Shown here piece by piece: positions 1-8,751 of a DNA stretch of 64,000 nt (position 1 is its first letter; every line of letters begins with the position of its first letter). Location of the stretch: NCBI RefSeq assembly GCF_917563915.1, contig NZ_CAKJTI010000004.1, positions 229,231 to 293,230 on the forward strand, given 5' to 3'. Source of the stretch: Bacillus rhizoplanae (GTDB taxonomy: Bacteria > Bacillota > Bacilli > Bacillales > Bacillaceae_G). The notes under the pieces are model-generated. The model was not told the origin of the DNA and did not search any database. It saw only the letters and a list, made by a program, of their open reading frames with translations. The position numbers and the translations under genes are program-made.

Positions 1-776
1 AGCATGGCTGCAACGTTAATAACAAGCTGCATCCCTTCAGATGCACCGCGTGCTGCTGCATCAATAACGTTTGCATCTGTACGCTCTGTAGAAAGCTTTA
101 CATCGTTATTTACTTTTTCCGTTTCCGGCATGATTAATTTTGCAATCAGTAAGCTTGAAGGTGCAGCCATAATAGCAGCTGCAAGTAAATGCTCAAGCGG
201 AATTCCCATTGCTGCATAACCAACAAGAACAGAACCGGCAACAGACGTCATACCGCTAACCATAATAGCGAAGAATTCACTATTTGTTACGCGATCTAAG
301 TAAGGTTTAATTAAAATCGGTGCTTCCGATTGTCCTAAGAAAACAGTTGTAACAGCATTTAAGCTTTCTGTTTTTGAAGTGCCAAGAAGTTTGCTTAACC
401 CGCCGCCAATAATAGTAATAAACCATTGCATGATACCAAAATAATATAATATAGCTACGAGTGCACTAATAAATACAATTGGAAGTAATGCTTGAATAAT
501 AAAGACGAAGCCCCAAGGACCTTTAGCGTTTGCTAGATCGCCCACAACGAATTTAATTCCTTCGTATGAGAAATTAATAAGACTTTGTACACCACCAGCA
601 GCATATTTTAAAACAGCTTTTCCAGCGTCCCATCTTAATACGATGAAGGAGAAAGTGATCTGAATAGCTAGCGCAATTAAAATTGTACGCCAATTAATAG
701 CTTTGCGGTTGGAAGACAGTAAAACTGCAATTGCCATAATTCCAAGCACGCCGCCAATTCCCCATAAAACATTCAT
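1..776 (-). CDS. nupC: NupC-type nucleoside transporter, 3' end outside window
   Basis: Concentrative nucleoside transporter, a membrane symporter importing nucleosides with H+ or Na+. The visible 258 codons hold the N-terminal two thirds; the family is usually about 400 residues, so the C-terminus lies beyond base 1. Hydrophobic helices are separated by family motifs, notably G-Q-S-E-A-P near residue 145, which forms part of the substrate site in CNT proteins. The ATG at 776 follows GAGGAG with good spacing and encodes MNVLWGIGGVLGIMAIA. Substrate preference cannot be read from the sequence. Family assignment is firm; the symbol is by family. Confidence 0.88.
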   Translation of the reverse strand, partial: MNVLWGIGGVLGIMAIAVLLSSNRKAINWRTILIALAIQITFSFIVLRWDAGKAVLKYAAGGVQSLINFSYEGIKFVVGDLANAKGPWGFVFIIQALLPIVFISALVAILYYFGIMQWFITIIGGGLSKLLGTSKTESLNAVTTVFLGQSEAPILIKPYLDRVTNSEFFAIMVSGMTSVAGSVLVGYAAMGIPLEHLLAAAIMAAPSSLLIAKLIMPETEKVNNDVKLSTERTDANVIDAAARGASEGMQLVINVAAM

Positions 777-1010
777 GCTTGTAAAATCTCCTCTCTAAAT
801 TGACGAAACATTGCGAATAGTAGAATTGCTACGTTTCTCTGAAAATATTATCTTATGTAACTTATCACACCAGACATCGGAGGTCAAACGTCTACGGAAA
901 AGTCAGAATAGGAAAACAATAAGAGGGATAAACACATATAGGATGAAATTTGGTCATGATGTTTCAGAGGAAGAACGACCGAAAAACTATATAAATCCAT
1001 TTTGACTTAC

Positions 1011-1083
1011 TGCCCATAAAAGTCCGATTGGTTCAACTAACCTTCTGGGAAAAAAACGCTCCCAGAAGGAAGTTTCACTTTAT
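1011..1083 (-). repeat. bcr1 repeat, partial
   Basis: Contains the conserved GATTGGTTCAACTAA linker, a stem-loop with arms CCTTCTGGG/CCCAGAAGG and the terminal GTTTCACTTTAT. The other half of the element is reduced to TACTGCCC. It lies just past the terminator of the upstream minus-strand gene, in the same orientation. Confidence 0.8.
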
Positions 1084-1121
1084 GTCATTTTTTCAATTTG
1101 TATTTATATATATAATATAAT

Positions 1122-1153
1122 GAAAAGAGCCTTCTAGTAATCTAGAAGGCTCT
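1122..1153 (-). terminator. terminator of the SH3b-NlpC/P60 gene
   Basis: Perfect 12-bp inverted repeat AGAGCCTTCTAG/CTAGAAGGCTCT with a 4-base loop, followed on the minus strand by TTTTC, 12 bases after the stop codon. Confidence 0.85.
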
Positions 1154-1164
1154 AAAACTATCAA

Positions 1165-2673
1165 TTAATAAGGCTTAGAATATCCTAAGAAATGACTGCT
1201 CCAATATGAGTTGTTTAATGAAGCTACTTTAACGCCATTGTCACCGGCTTGAATAAATGTACCGCCGCCAAGGTAAATACCCATATGAGATGGACCAGAT
1301 TTATATGTGTTTTGGAAGTAGATTAAGTCGCCTGGCTGTGGGTTAGATGTATGTTGGAAGCTACTCCAATATCCAGCTACACTTGTACGGCTGATTGAAT
1401 AACCAAACTTCTTATATACGTGATAAATGAAACCACTGCAGTCAACGCCATTTGCAGAAGTGCCGCCCCATACGTATGGAACACCTTCCATTGATCTTGC
1501 GTATGAAAGTAGTGATGACATATCACCAGAGTTATTGCTTGTATTGTTGTTATTATTTCCATTATCCGGTTTTTCAGCTGGTTTATTTTCTTGTCCGCTG
1601 CTTACAGGTGTTTTAGATAAGTAGCGAGTGCCTACATATCCAGTGCGGCCATTATAGTTAATTTTGCTCCAGCCGTATTCGTCTGCAAGTACTTGTACTT
1701 TTTGTCCTTGTGGTAAGGCTCCGATTACACCGTAGTTTGAGCCAGCGCCGCTGCGTACATTTAGTGCGCTTGCATTAACGTAATATTCTCCGCTTCCTTG
1801 CGATGGAGTTTCATTGCTTGTTGCTGGCGGAGTAGGTGTAGAAGTGCCGTCTTTTACAAATTTCACAAATTCGCTGCTAACATAACCAATTTGTCCATTA
1901 TGCTTCACTTTGAACCAGCCATTTTCAGCGCCAATAACGTTTAACTTTTGTCCGTTTAATACGCCGCCAATGATACTGTTGTATGTAGCTGGGCCTGTAC
2001 GAACGCGTAAAGATGTTGCGTTTACAACGTAAGTACCGCCAGGTTGGACTGTAACATTGTTGTTATTATTTTGCTGTTGGTCATCCTGTGCAGCATCTGT
2101 ATTAGAGCCGCCTTTTGTTACATAATCTTTGCTAATGTAAGCTGTTTGTCCGCTGTAGTTAATTTTGAACCAATCTTGTACTTCGCCAACGACTTGTACA
2201 ACTTGTCCTTTATGTAGAGAACCTAACTGTGTATGTGATGTGCTAGGGCCTGTACGAACACGAAGGGAAGATACATTTACTGTATAGTTTCCACTTGCTG
2301 GTTGAACAGTTGTGTTATCGTTTGGTTTAGAAGGGGTATTCGTATTGCCCGCATTTACAAACTCACCGCTAACATAGCCGACTTTTCCATTGAGATTAAT
2401 TTTATACCAGCCATTTTCTTGTCCAATTACGTTTAGTGTTTGTCCTTCGTATACGCGAGACATGATGTCATTAGAAGTGCCAGGACCCGTACGAACGCGT
2501 AATACATCCGCGTTTACTGTGTACTTTGTTGTGTTTTGTGATGTTGCTTGAGCCGTTTGAGCTGTTTTTGCTGCAGGTTGTTGTACGGTTTCAGCTGCCT
2601 GAACCGTATCCATTGTCGGTGCTACAGCACCTGCAACAGATACTGCAGCAAGACCGGCAAGATATTTTTTCAT
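1165..2673 (-). CDS. secreted SH3b x4 - NlpC/P60 peptidoglycan endopeptidase
   Basis: Secreted cell-wall hydrolase of 502 residues. A signal peptide (MKKYLAGLAAVSVAG...) ends near residue 27. Four bacterial SH3 repeats follow (about 49-107, 128-186, 213-270, 296-352), each with the RVRTGP/NVRSG signature and joined by Asn/Gln/Pro-rich linkers. The C-terminal NlpC/P60 domain (about 384-502) has its catalytic Cys at 412 (GVDCSGF) and His at 463 (SHMGIYLG), so it should cleave D,L-peptide bonds in peptidoglycan stems. Architecture resembles B. cereus EntFM and related cell-wall proteins historically called enterotoxins, but with one more SH3b repeat. The RBS AAAGGA precedes the ATG. Paralogue identity is uncertain, so no symbol is given. 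Confidence 0.9.
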   Translation of the reverse strand: MKKYLAGLAAVSVAGAVAPTMDTVQAAETVQQPAAKTAQTAQATSQNTTKYTVNADVLRVRTGPGTSNDIMSRVYEGQTLNVIGQENGWYKINLNGKVGYVSGEFVNAGNTNTPSKPNDNTTVQPASGNYTVNVSSLRVRTGPSTSHTQLGSLHKGQVVQVVGEVQDWFKINYSGQTAYISKDYVTKGGSNTDAAQDDQQQNNNNNVTVQPGGTYVVNATSLRVRTGPATYNSIIGGVLNGQKLNVIGAENGWFKVKHNGQIGYVSSEFVKFVKDGTSTPTPPATSNETPSQGSGEYYVNASALNVRSGAGSNYGVIGALPQGQKVQVLADEYGWSKINYNGRTGYVGTRYLSKTPVSSGQENKPAEKPDNGNNNNNTSNNSGDMSSLLSYARSMEGVPYVWGGTSANGVDCSGFIYHVYKKFGYSISRTSVAGYWSSFQHTSNPQPGDLIYFQNTYKSGPSHMGIYLGGGTFIQAGDNGVKVASLNNSYWSSHFLGYSKPY

Positions 2674-2811
2674 AGTTTGTCGATTCCTTTCTGCCTGTAT
2701 TTTAAGGTAATGAAAAATTTACCAACTATAAAAATTCTAAAATGGTTGTCGATTGATGTCAATACTTATGAAGAAATCCGAATATCCTAAAAAGGGATAA
2801 CAAAAAAAAGA

Positions 2812-2838
2812 AAGGTGCAAAAATACACCTTTTTTTGG
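2812..2838 (-). terminator. terminator of dat
   Basis: Stem AAAGGTG/CACCTTT, with T runs on both sides. It lies about 50 bases after the dat stop codon on the minus strand. Confidence 0.7.
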
Positions 2839-2883
2839 TTTTGTATCCATATATTCTCATTTTTGAGGTGTAATTGTCCGCTT

Positions 2884-3756
2884 TTAAGGCCAAAGGACGT
2901 TGGAAGTAGAAAAACTTTGCATAAATGTTTTTTGTAACAATTTTGTGATAGGCCCGACTTGTCCGTTTTGAATAGCAGTCCCATCGAGGTGTGTCACTGG
3001 CATCACTTCAAAGGTTGTTCCTGTAAAGAAACATTCATCTGCTTTGTATACATCATGAACACTAAACAATTCTTCTTCCAGAGGAATATGTAATGTATGG
3101 GCAAGCGATATAATATATTGCCGAACAATACCGTTTAAAATGAGATGATTGGCAGGGTGTGTATATAGCGTTCCATTCTTCACAAGAAAGAAGTTAGAGT
3201 GGCTTCCTTCAGTGACGATGCCGTTACGAACGAGAAGAGCCTCTTTGCAGCCTTTTCGCTCTGCTTTTGTACTAGCTAATACATTGGGTAGTAAATTTAG
3301 TGACTTAATATCGCAGCGCAGCCAGCGGATATCAGGCTCCGTTATGGCGCGAATTCCATACTCAATCCATAAAGCAGGGCGTTCTTTTTTGCGAATGTAT
3401 GCATAAATAGTTGGAGTTGCATCAAAGGAAAAGGCATGAACACGCGGCTTGACACCTCGTGAAATTTGGAGATAAATGATGCCGTCTTCTTGAAATTGAT
3501 TTTTTTCCAGCAGTTCGTATAGGAATGCGATAAGCTCAGCTTTTGAGAGAGAAAGGGTGAGCTCCATTTCTTCCATAGAGCGGTATAATCTTGTTATATG
3601 TGGATCTAACAAATGCAAGGTCCCTTTATAAACACGAATTACTTCATATACGCCATCACCAAACTGTAGACCGCGCTCTTCTAAGTCAATATGAGGTTGT
3701 TCGTTTGTTGTATCAATCATTTTTCCATTCCATAATATAAAGCGTTCATATTTCAT
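2884..3756 (-). CDS. dat: D-amino acid (D-alanine) aminotransferase
   Basis: PLP enzyme of fold type IV, 290 residues. It interconverts D-alanine and 2-oxoglutarate with pyruvate and D-glutamate, supplying D-amino acids for peptidoglycan. Seen: N-terminal FGDGVYEVIRVY, the lysine in DIKSLNLL (about residue 151) expected to bind PLP, and VTEGSHSNFFLV. The ATG at 3756 has GGAAGGAG upstream. An in-frame extension to 3927 exists but runs through a terminator hairpin and lacks an RBS, so it was rejected. Distinction from branched-chain aminotransferase rests on length and overall sequence. Confidence 0.9.
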   Translation of the reverse strand: MKYERFILWNGKMIDTTNEQPHIDLEERGLQFGDGVYEVIRVYKGTLHLLDPHITRLYRSMEEMELTLSLSKAELIAFLYELLEKNQFQEDGIIYLQISRGVKPRVHAFSFDATPTIYAYIRKKERPALWIEYGIRAITEPDIRWLRCDIKSLNLLPNVLASTKAERKGCKEALLVRNGIVTEGSHSNFFLVKNGTLYTHPANHLILNGIVRQYIISLAHTLHIPLEEELFSVHDVYKADECFFTGTTFEVMPVTHLDGTAIQNGQVGPITKLLQKTFMQSFSTSNVLWP

Positions 3757-4061
3757 GTTTTTCTCCTTCCTTTCCCAATTATTGTCTGCACATACAAATT
3801 CGAAGGCCGGAAGAAAGAATCCTGCTTTGCAACAAAAAAACAACGTTCTATTACAGAACGTTGCATAAGGAGGGTAGCTTGTATAATAGGGACAAAGCTT
3901 ACATGTTTTATTATAAAGATGTTTCATAAATTTTATGTAAAATTTTAGTGAAGGCTGTGTAATGATTAGTCAGCGTGTTTCTTGAAAGCTGTTTTTGCAT
4001 AGTGTGTGTTCATGTCATATGATCGATATATTGATGTTATAAATAGAAAAAAAGACGCTAA
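3757..4061. other. gene-free stretch between ltaS and dat
   Basis: About 300 bases. The minus strand carries the ltaS terminator (4050-4075) and a second terminator-like hairpin (3834-3863). Between them is an AT-rich region of about 190 bases with no RBS-preceded ORF, so a small RNA is possible. Confidence 0.5.
3834..3863 (-). terminator. terminator-like hairpin upstream of dat
   Basis: Perfect 9-bp stem CAACGTTCT/AGAACGTTG with a 5-base loop, followed on the minus strand by seven T. It sits about 80 bases before the dat start, so it ends either an orphan transcript or the dat leader. Confidence 0.7.
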
Positions 4062-4075
4062 TTACTTAGCGCCTT
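4050..4075 (-). terminator. terminator of lipoteichoic acid synthase gene
   Basis: Stem AGGCGCTAA/TTAGCGTCT with one G-T pair, then a seven-T run on the minus strand. The 5' arm overlaps the last codons of the gene. Confidence 0.85.
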
Positions 4076-5996
4076 TTTCTTTATTATTTTCTTTAATGGT
4101 TGTTTTGATTGTACCTGTTTTTACTTTGTTACCATCGTAGAAACGCAGTAAGTCACCTTCAATAATTTGATCTGACATGCGCAACTCATTTTGTGCGCGG
4201 TCAATCATTGCTTGTGCTTCGGCTTTTGGCACTTCTGCAACTGCACCTGTCGTACGGTTATAGAATGTATTATTTGTGTAAATGTATTGATCTGTAACGA
4301 AGCTTCCATCACGTAATACGACAAATGGTTTGCGCTCTGGTGCGAATAAATCATGACCAAAGTTAATGTCGTTCGTTGTATCAACACCTAGTAAATGAAG
4401 GATTGTTGGTTTTACATCAATTTCTCCAGCAGGTGCTGTAATTGTTTTTCCTTCTTTTTGACCAGGAACGTGAACGAAGAATGGTGTACGTTGTAAGTTC
4501 ATACGATCAAATTCTGTAATTTCTTCTTTTCCTAAGAATTGTGCCATTGCACGGTTATGGTTGTCAGAAATACCGTAGTGGTCACCATAGAATACAATAA
4601 CAGAGTTATCGTAAAGGCCCTCTGCTTTTAAATCTTCAATAAAGTGTTTTAACGCTTCATCTAAATAACGAGCTGTTACCATGTAATTGTCAAATACATC
4701 GTCACCAGAGTTATATGGCTCAATTAATTTCGTTGCTTCATCATAGTCAAATGGATAGTGGTTTGTTAACGTAAGGAAACGTGTATAGAACGGTTGCTTA
4801 ATATTTTTTAACATATCCACTGATTGATCAAAGTACTCGATATCTTTTAAACCCCAACCTAGCTTTGTTTCAGGGGTAACCTTGTAATCTAATTCATTAA
4901 AGTAACGATCGTAACCAAGTGCTGGGTACACCATGTTACGGTTCCAGAATGTTGCGTTGTTTGCATGGAATACAGCTGTGTAATAGCCTTGCTCATGCAA
5001 GATTTCTGGCGTTGCAACAAATTCATTATTACCATGCGTAAAGAATACAGCGCCGCGATCTAATGGATATAAAGAGTTATCTACAAGAAACTCTGCATCA
5101 GATGTTTTACCTTGACCTGTTTGGTGATAGAAGTTTTCAAAGTAATAGCTTTCTTTCGCAAACTGGTTTAAGAATGGTGTCACTTCTTGTCCGTTTACTG
5201 TCGCACCAATTAAGAATTGCTGCATGGACTCAAGAGATACAACAATTACGTTTTTCCCTTCTGCTACGCCGAACATATTTGGATCTGGCTTTTCTTGCAT
5301 TGTTTTCACATAGTTCTCTGCTTCTTGCAGCTTACTGCCATCTGCAAATGCTTTTTGTGAACTTGATTTTGCTTGTAGGCCAAGGTCGTACACTTGGTGT
5401 ACGTATAAGCCTAAGTTTTTGACAAGCATTACGCGGTCAAATGAGCGTGTTAATAATTCAGGACGCTCTGCTTCTGCAAGTCCTAAGTTTGCAAAGAAAA
5501 TGGCAATTGTTGATACGAAATATAGTGATCGCATTGGACGTGAAACACGCTCTGTTTTTGCATAGTCTTTCTTTTTCTTTAAAAGGACTGCGAAGAAGAT
5601 AATATCGGCAAAAGCGACAACAATTTTGTAGTTAAGGAGTTCTTTCACACTGGAGCCAAGACTACCGAAGTTTGACGTTTGTCCAAGTACAGGTAATGTC
5701 ACAAAGTCGTTATAGAAACCGTAGAACATTACGTTACCAACAAGAATGATGGTAAGGACAAAGTCAATTCCAAGTGCAATATAGTTTCGTTTTTTCCCTT
5801 TTGCAAATAATGCAAGACCCACTAGAAATAATGATGAAGCTAATGGGCTAATAAATAAAATGAATTCTTGCATGAAAGATTCTAGTTTTAAGTCAAAGCT
5901 AGTACGTGTAATAATGTACGTTTTTAGCCACACTGTGATGGCAATAAAGAATGTAAATCGCACGTTTTGAAATTGTAATTTCAAAGATTCCTTCAT
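4062..5996 (-). CDS. ltaS: lipoteichoic acid synthase (LtaS family)
   Basis: Membrane glycerophosphate transferase polymerising the LTA backbone from phosphatidylglycerol. The N-terminal 230 residues hold about five transmembrane helices; the rest is an extracellular sulfatase-like domain. The catalytic Thr is in GQGKTSDAEF (Thr298), with metal ligands expected around VIVVSLES and the later YGDHYG. The open frame begins with a GTG at 6005, but the ATG at 5996 is better placed after AAAGGGTGA and gives the usual MKESLKLQFQNVRF start (644 residues). The gene is followed directly by its terminator. B. cereus group genomes carry several LtaS paralogues, so which one this is stays open. Confidence 0.92.
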   Translation of the reverse strand: MKESLKLQFQNVRFTFFIAITVWLKTYIITRTSFDLKLESFMQEFILFISPLASSLFLVGLALFAKGKKRNYIALGIDFVLTIILVGNVMFYGFYNDFVTLPVLGQTSNFGSLGSSVKELLNYKIVVAFADIIFFAVLLKKKKDYAKTERVSRPMRSLYFVSTIAIFFANLGLAEAERPELLTRSFDRVMLVKNLGLYVHQVYDLGLQAKSSSQKAFADGSKLQEAENYVKTMQEKPDPNMFGVAEGKNVIVVSLESMQQFLIGATVNGQEVTPFLNQFAKESYYFENFYHQTGQGKTSDAEFLVDNSLYPLDRGAVFFTHGNNEFVATPEILHEQGYYTAVFHANNATFWNRNMVYPALGYDRYFNELDYKVTPETKLGWGLKDIEYFDQSVDMLKNIKQPFYTRFLTLTNHYPFDYDEATKLIEPYNSGDDVFDNYMVTARYLDEALKHFIEDLKAEGLYDNSVIVFYGDHYGISDNHNRAMAQFLGKEEITEFDRMNLQRTPFFVHVPGQKEGKTITAPAGEIDVKPTILHLLGVDTTNDINFGHDLFAPERKPFVVLRDGSFVTDQYIYTNNTFYNRTTGAVAEVPKAEAQAMIDRAQNELRMSDQIIEGDLLRFYDGNKVKTGTIKTTIKENNKEKGAK

Positions 5997-6582
5997 CCAT
6001 TTCACCCTTTCTCTATCAGGCTTGGTCGATTTTTGAGAGAAACCTGCTAAAATAAAAAATACATAGTTTTCTTTGCCATGGATAGAGTTTTTTCTTTATA
6101 CATCTATATATGACTTGAACTATGCATACCCTTTTGTTTTCCTGTCATTTTGTATTGTTCCATAAGAACAAAGCCATTTTGTATTATACAACAAAATTTG
6201 GCTATTAGGAACACACTCGCATCTTACATTTTTTGTCTTTTTTTCCATTATAGCTGACAGTGAAAACTTTAACATTGGTTTATATGCTCGTCAACTAGAA
6301 AATATAACAAATATGGGAAAGAGTCCGTAGAAACGAGGACTTTTTATATTGAGAAAAATTTAAAAATCAGCACCAAACACTTGTTCTTTTCCGCTTGTTT
6401 GTTATAATAAGAATGCATGATAAGTAACGTTGCCAAGCTAGAATCTACATTATATTGTATGTGTGTGAAGTTTGCTTATGTTGTAAAAGAATTCGGCATA
6501 ATAGAAATAAAGTAAAATTTCCATCAGTGGGTGTCTTACTGCCCGCGAATAGCGGGATAAAAGAATAACAAGGGGAGATTTC
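5997..6582. other. divergent intergenic region ltaS / DUF1232 gene
   Basis: About 590 bases. It must contain the ltaS promoter on the minus strand. On the plus strand TTGTTC and TATAAT around 6385-6410 form a plausible promoter for the DUF1232 gene. A short bcr1 derivative sits at 6507-6561. No gene seen. Confidence 0.5.
6507..6561 (+). repeat. bcr1, internally deleted derivative (about 55 bp)
   Basis: ATAAAGTAAAATTTCCATCAG joined directly to the other end TTACTGCCCGCGAATAGCGGGATAAA. Both termini are kept and the middle is lost. It lies 21 bases before the next gene. Confidence 0.8.
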
Positions 6583-6948
6583 ATGATGAAGGAGAAATTT
6601 TCGGTCGAAGCGTTTTGGAATAAAGTAAAACATGCAGCAATTAAGGCGGGACATTCCGTTATTTATGCCAGTTTGTTGCTGTTTTATGTATTGCAGAAAC
6701 CAGGTGTTCCAAAACGAGTGAAGCTTACGATTATTGGTGCTCTTGCGTATTTTATTGCACCGATTGATGCTATTCCGGATTTTGTAGCTGGACTCGGTTA
6801 TACAGATGACTTAGGCGCATTAACGGCTGCGCTCGTACAAGCTGCCATGTATGTAGATGAAGAAGTGAAAGAACAAGCGCGTACAAAGCTGGGAGAATGG
6901 TTTGGTTCTGATGTGGATACGTCACTTATCGATCAAAAATTAGATTAA
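6583..6948 (+). CDS. YkvA-type DUF1232 membrane protein
   Basis: 121-residue protein of unknown function. The DUF1232 core (about residues 45-85) is clear: a hydrophobic segment leading into Y-F-I-A-P-I-D-A-I-P-D-F and the acidic Y-T-D-D-L-G. One or two membrane helices are likely. The start follows GGGGAGATTTC; two ATG codons are adjacent and the first is used. The next gene begins 77 bases downstream in the same direction and may be cotranscribed. Confidence 0.85.
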   Translation: MMKEKFSVEAFWNKVKHAAIKAGHSVIYASLLLFYVLQKPGVPKRVKLTIIGALAYFIAPIDAIPDFVAGLGYTDDLGALTAALVQAAMYVDEEVKEQARTKLGEWFGSDVDTSLIDQKLD

Positions 6949-7025
6949 TGCAGTAAGACGTCTATTGGTGTTTCTTTCATTAATGGACAGTCGGACGAGT
7001 TAGGATCGAACGGAAGGAATTGGAT

Positions 7026-7520
7026 ATGCCATCAGGAAAAACACACACGAAGATAAACTTAGTTTCTCTTCCCATTGTATTATTTATGCTCGGTTCTTAC
7101 GGGCTAACGAATTTTGATTTTCTTCTTACGTTTGCGATTGGATTTATTGTTGGGACGTATTTTTTAACACCGGATTTGGATATTCATAGTTCTGCTTACC
7201 GCAAATGGGGGTTATTTCGCATCTTTTGGTATCCATATCAAGTTGTGATGCCGCATCGGTCACCGCTTACGCATACGATTATTATTGGTGATTTGATTCG
7301 TCTTCTTTATATGTTAATCGTTTTCTCACCGTTTTTATATATTTTAAATCAAACAGTGTTAGAGGGAAAACTGATAGAGATTGCAAAGGAGCATGAAGTG
7401 GCAATTGTTATGTTTGTACTGGGCGTGATAGCTGCTAGTGCATTACACATTATCGCGGACGGTGTAAATACAAGGCGTAAAAAAATGATGCGCCGCAAAC
7501 GAAGAAAAAGAAGATGGTAA
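7026..7520 (+). CDS. DUF2227 metal-binding membrane protein
   Basis: 164-residue membrane protein. It matches the DUF2227/YdjM-like pattern: N-terminal G-K-T-H, then T-P-D-L-D-I-H and H-R-S-P-L-T-H, all potential metal ligands among three or four hydrophobic helices. The tail is strongly basic (RRKKMMRRKRRKRRW). An in-frame TTG at 7020 lies too close to the AAGGA, so the ATG at 7026 is preferred. Biochemical role unknown. Confidence 0.82.
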   Translation: MPSGKTHTKINLVSLPIVLFMLGSYGLTNFDFLLTFAIGFIVGTYFLTPDLDIHSSAYRKWGLFRIFWYPYQVVMPHRSPLTHTIIIGDLIRLLYMLIVFSPFLYILNQTVLEGKLIEIAKEHEVAIVMFVLGVIAASALHIIADGVNTRRKKMMRRKRRKRRW

Positions 7521-7522
7521 AG

Positions 7523-7549
7523 GTACTCGCAGCGTGCGAGTACTTTTTT
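7523..7549 (+). terminator. terminator after DUF2227 gene
   Basis: Stem GTACTCGCA/TGCGAGTAC with a 3-base loop and six T. Confidence 0.9.
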
Positions 7550-7579
7550 CTTATATATATAAAGATGGTGAGATTTTCC

Positions 7580-7845
7580 TTTATCCCGCATTAACGGGCA
7601 GTAAGACCCTCACCTCAAGATGCAGAGAGAACTAAGAAGGTAGGTGGGGGATAACTGCCCGTGCCCGATTGGTTCAACTAACCTTCTGGGAAAAAAAACG
7701 CTCCCAGAAGGAAGTTTCACTTTACCCCGCCCAAACAGCCGGTAAGAAGTTAGGCAAGGAAGAGAGCCAAACCGTCTGTAAGGGCCCGATTGGTTCAACT
7801 AACCTTCTGGGAAAAAAACGTTCCCAGAAGGAAGTTTCACTTTAT
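7580..7845 (-). repeat. two bcr1-type elements joined head-to-tail
   Basis: Element a (7580-7725) has the usual TTTATCCCGCATTAACGGGC end and the CACCTC...GGTGGGGG arms. Element b (7721-7845) shares TTTAC with it and has a different left part (CCCGCCCAAACAGCCGG ... CCGTCTGTAAGG) but the same right part. Both point the same way and lie 37 bases past the doxX stop, co-oriented with doxX. Confidence 0.85.
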
Positions 7846-7881
7846 AGTTTTTGCACTGAAAACTACAATCAAAAGCTCTTC

Positions 7882-8415
7882 TTAAGAAACCTTTGATAAA
7901 TTATAATGTATGGTTTGTTTGAATTTTTGCCTGTTTGAGTTAAAGCATTTTTCAATTCCAAGGTAGCGGTCTAAACTTAAAACGTAACTGCGTTTTAAAA
8001 AGAATAATATTCCAAATGCACTTGTATACAGTGTAAGACTTGTTAAATTCATATTACCTGAGAGAATAAAATTAATATGCATAAAAAGACAAATACAAAC
8101 AGAAGGAATAATCATTAATCCTACTATCATACATATACCAACTACAATCTGGACGATAGGAATCGTATAGTTAAAGAACATAATATGTTTTAGGGCTATG
8201 TATTGAATGAAATCATGATAAAATTCTGGAACATTTGGTTTTTCTAGTGCCATTATTAAGTAATTTTTAAGAAAAATCCCAGGTTCACTAAACCAATGTT
8301 TTTCTGTAATCTTTGTTATTCCTGCCAAAAGCCATCCAATCCCAAAAAAAACGCGCATTAAAGTAACTAATAATTGAAATAATTGCTTTTCCAGACGCCT
8401 TGATAATACATTCAT
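7882..8415 (-). CDS. DoxX-family membrane protein, Fur-controlled
   Basis: Small membrane protein of the DoxX/DoxD family, about 177 residues with four predicted helices. Seen: RVFFGIGWLLAGITKI at the N-terminus, typical of DoxX, and three further hydrophobic stretches. Several starts are possible; ATG at 8415 lies 12 bases after GGAG and is preferred over the TTG at 8433, which overlaps the only ribosome binding site. A Fur box overlaps the -10 region, so expression should rise on iron starvation. Family members are linked to redox or quinone chemistry in other bacteria; the substrate here is unknown. A double bcr1 follows the stop codon. Confidence 0.8.
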   Translation of the reverse strand: MNVLSRRLEKQLFQLLVTLMRVFFGIGWLLAGITKITEKHWFSEPGIFLKNYLIMALEKPNVPEFYHDFIQYIALKHIMFFNYTIPIVQIVVGICMIVGLMIIPSVCICLFMHINFILSGNMNLTSLTLYTSAFGILFFLKRSYVLSLDRYLGIEKCFNSNRQKFKQTIHYNLSKVS

Positions 8416-8467
8416 AACATTAAACATCTCCAATCTTGTAAGGGGAAAAGAAGTACCCTTAAATATT

Positions 8468-8486
8468 GATAACGATTATCATTATC
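8468..8486 (-). promoter_or_regulatory. Fur box and overlapping promoter of doxX
   Basis: GATAACGATTATCATTATC matches the 19-bp Fur consensus GATAATGATAATCATTATC at 17 positions. On the minus strand it overlaps a -10 GATAAT spaced 17 bases from a -35 TTGTTA. A weaker second box (14 of 19) lies at 8502-8520. Confidence 0.85.
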
Positions 8487-8673
8487 GAAATTAAATTTAA
8501 CAATTATGATAACTATTTTCAACGGAAAATGTAGGATAATTTGCAAAAGGTTAGGAAGTGAATTCCCGCTTCAAGATTCGAGAGAGAAGTGAAGGGAATT
8601 TTCATACATGTAATGTCATTCCAGTTCTATCAATTAAGCTTAGATCGGGCGAATTGTAATGGAATGAAAGCAA

Positions 8674-8697
8674 GACCGTCAAAAGACGGTCTTGCTT
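8674..8697. terminator. bidirectional hairpin
   Basis: CAAGACCGTC/GACGGTCTTG with an AAAA loop. It lies downstream of the small minus-strand gene; T runs are weak on either side. Confidence 0.65.
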
Positions 8698-8751
8698 CTT
8701 ATTTTTCTTTAATTAATGATGCCAACAAATACCCAAACAAATTATCTCGTA

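Larger units (their letters stand above)
777..1164. other. gene-free stretch upstream of nupC
   Basis: About 390 bases with no convincing gene. It should hold the nupC promoter (minus strand), a bcr1 remnant (1011-1083) and the terminator of the wall hydrolase (1122-1153). An open frame at 811-1005 has a TTG start without a ribosome binding site and no recognisable product. Confidence 0.6.
8416..8751. other. gene-free stretch between doxX and the small protein gene
   Basis: Holds the doxX promoter with Fur boxes (8468-8520) and the bidirectional hairpin at 8674-8697. Nothing else recognised. Confidence 0.5.

Noticed and set aside
811-1005. 64-codon ORF upstream of nupC
   Set aside because: TTG start without RBS, no recognisable protein, lies in the promoter region.
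1165-2673. Calling the SH3b-NlpC/P60 protein an enterotoxin
   Set aside because: The name is historical for this family; the sequence shows a wall endopeptidase and nothing toxin-specific.
2884-3927. 347-residue form of the aminotransferase with a Cys-rich 57-residue N-terminal extension
   Set aside because: The extension runs through a terminator hairpin with seven T and has no ribosome site at its ATG, while GGAAGGAG precedes the ATG at 3756.
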